From NCBI GenBank assembly GCA_016869415.1, contig VGEI01000230.1, positions 1 to 6,126 on the forward strand: a DNA stretch of 6,126 nucleotides, in the 5' to 3' direction. Every line of letters begins with the position of its first letter. Position 1 is the stretch's first letter. This document shows positions 5,952-6,126 of the stretch, piece by piece. Made by a program: the position numbers and the translations under genes. This DNA is from Alphaproteobacteria bacterium. Lineage in GTDB: Bacteria; Pseudomonadota; Alphaproteobacteria; CACIAM-22H2. The notes under the pieces were generated by a model, which was given only the letters and a program-made list of their open reading frames with translations, ran no database searches and had not been told where the DNA came from.

Positions 5952-6126
5952 GCGGCGACGGCCGGAACTCGCCGCAGCTCCATCGGCACTTTGCTGTAAG
6001 GCAGCTTCGACAGGTCGAGGCAGGCGGGCCCGGGCGCGTCGATGTCGACGATCAGCGCGGCGCGCGCCTGGAAGGCCCCGCGAAAATGGTTTTTTACCTT
6101 GGCGCAGAGCAGCCGTGTCGAGCGCA
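5948..6126 (-). CDS. C-terminus of an M81/MlrC-like metallopeptidase (partial)
   Basis: On the minus strand an open frame enters from the right edge and ends with TAG at 5950-5948, giving 58 residues of C-terminal sequence. The segment reads as real protein: CAKVKNHFRGAF, then ALIVDIDAPGPACLDLSKLP and YSKVPMELRRV. The K-x-x-x-HFR-x-x-F block followed by a VDxDAPG stretch and an LPY-x-x-VP tail resembles, from memory, the C-terminal domain of the M81 family (microcystinase C/MlrC-type zinc peptidases). The catalytic N-terminal part is outside the window, so activity cannot be judged. The gene is convergent with the Bug-type gene, and M81 genes are in my recollection often found near transporter or binding-protein genes. 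Family assignment rests on this tail only; the open frame itself is firmer than the name. Confidence 0.6.
   Translation of the reverse strand, partial: RSTRLLCAKVKNHFRGAFQARAALIVDIDAPGPACLDLSKLPYSKVPMELRRVPAVAA

Overview
The window is about 6.1 kb of high-GC DNA with dense coding and GC-rich third codon positions. It looks like a chromosomal segment of an alphaproteobacterium, probably of the Hyphomicrobiales (Bosea/Bradyrhizobium-like). This placement is inferred from base composition, gene style and a CTTGAC-type -35 box; no marker gene is present to prove it.

Layout, left to right. Positions 1-122 are non-coding and carry a promoter (56-85) with a perfect 14-bp palindrome (66-79) in its spacer, the likely operator of the first gene. 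Positions 123-4931 form a tight three-gene unit on the + strand: a TetR-family repressor, an RND-type periplasmic adaptor (membrane fusion protein) and an RND-family inner-membrane efflux permease. The first two overlap by ATGA, and the next pair are 10 nt apart with a Shine-Dalgarno that reuses the stop codon. After a 57-nt gap, a gene for a Bug/TctC-type periplasmic solute-binding protein follows on the same strand (4989-5951). From the right edge, a minus-strand gene enters (5948-6126, C-terminal 58 residues only). Its end resembles the C-terminus of M81/MlrC-type metallopeptidases. The two convergent genes share one CTAG tetranucleotide as their stop codons.

How it works together (inference). 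The TetR protein probably binds the palindrome and represses its own transcript, which also encodes the pump, so a ligand of the repressor would induce regulator and pump together. The adaptor and permease would span the inner membrane and periplasm. No outer-membrane channel gene is in the window, so a TolC-like partner must come from elsewhere. The binding protein and the peptidase-like gene are probably a separate functional group concerned with uptake or turnover of small organic acids or peptides.

The content is mostly a conventional efflux operon. The points most worth a second look are the hairpin that contains the adaptor gene's ribosome binding site (724-740), the C-rich leader of the repressor gene with no Shine-Dalgarno, the Asn at the usual proton-relay Lys position of the permease, and the shared convergent stop. 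I found no RNA genes, mobile elements, CRISPR arrays or convincing intrinsic terminators.
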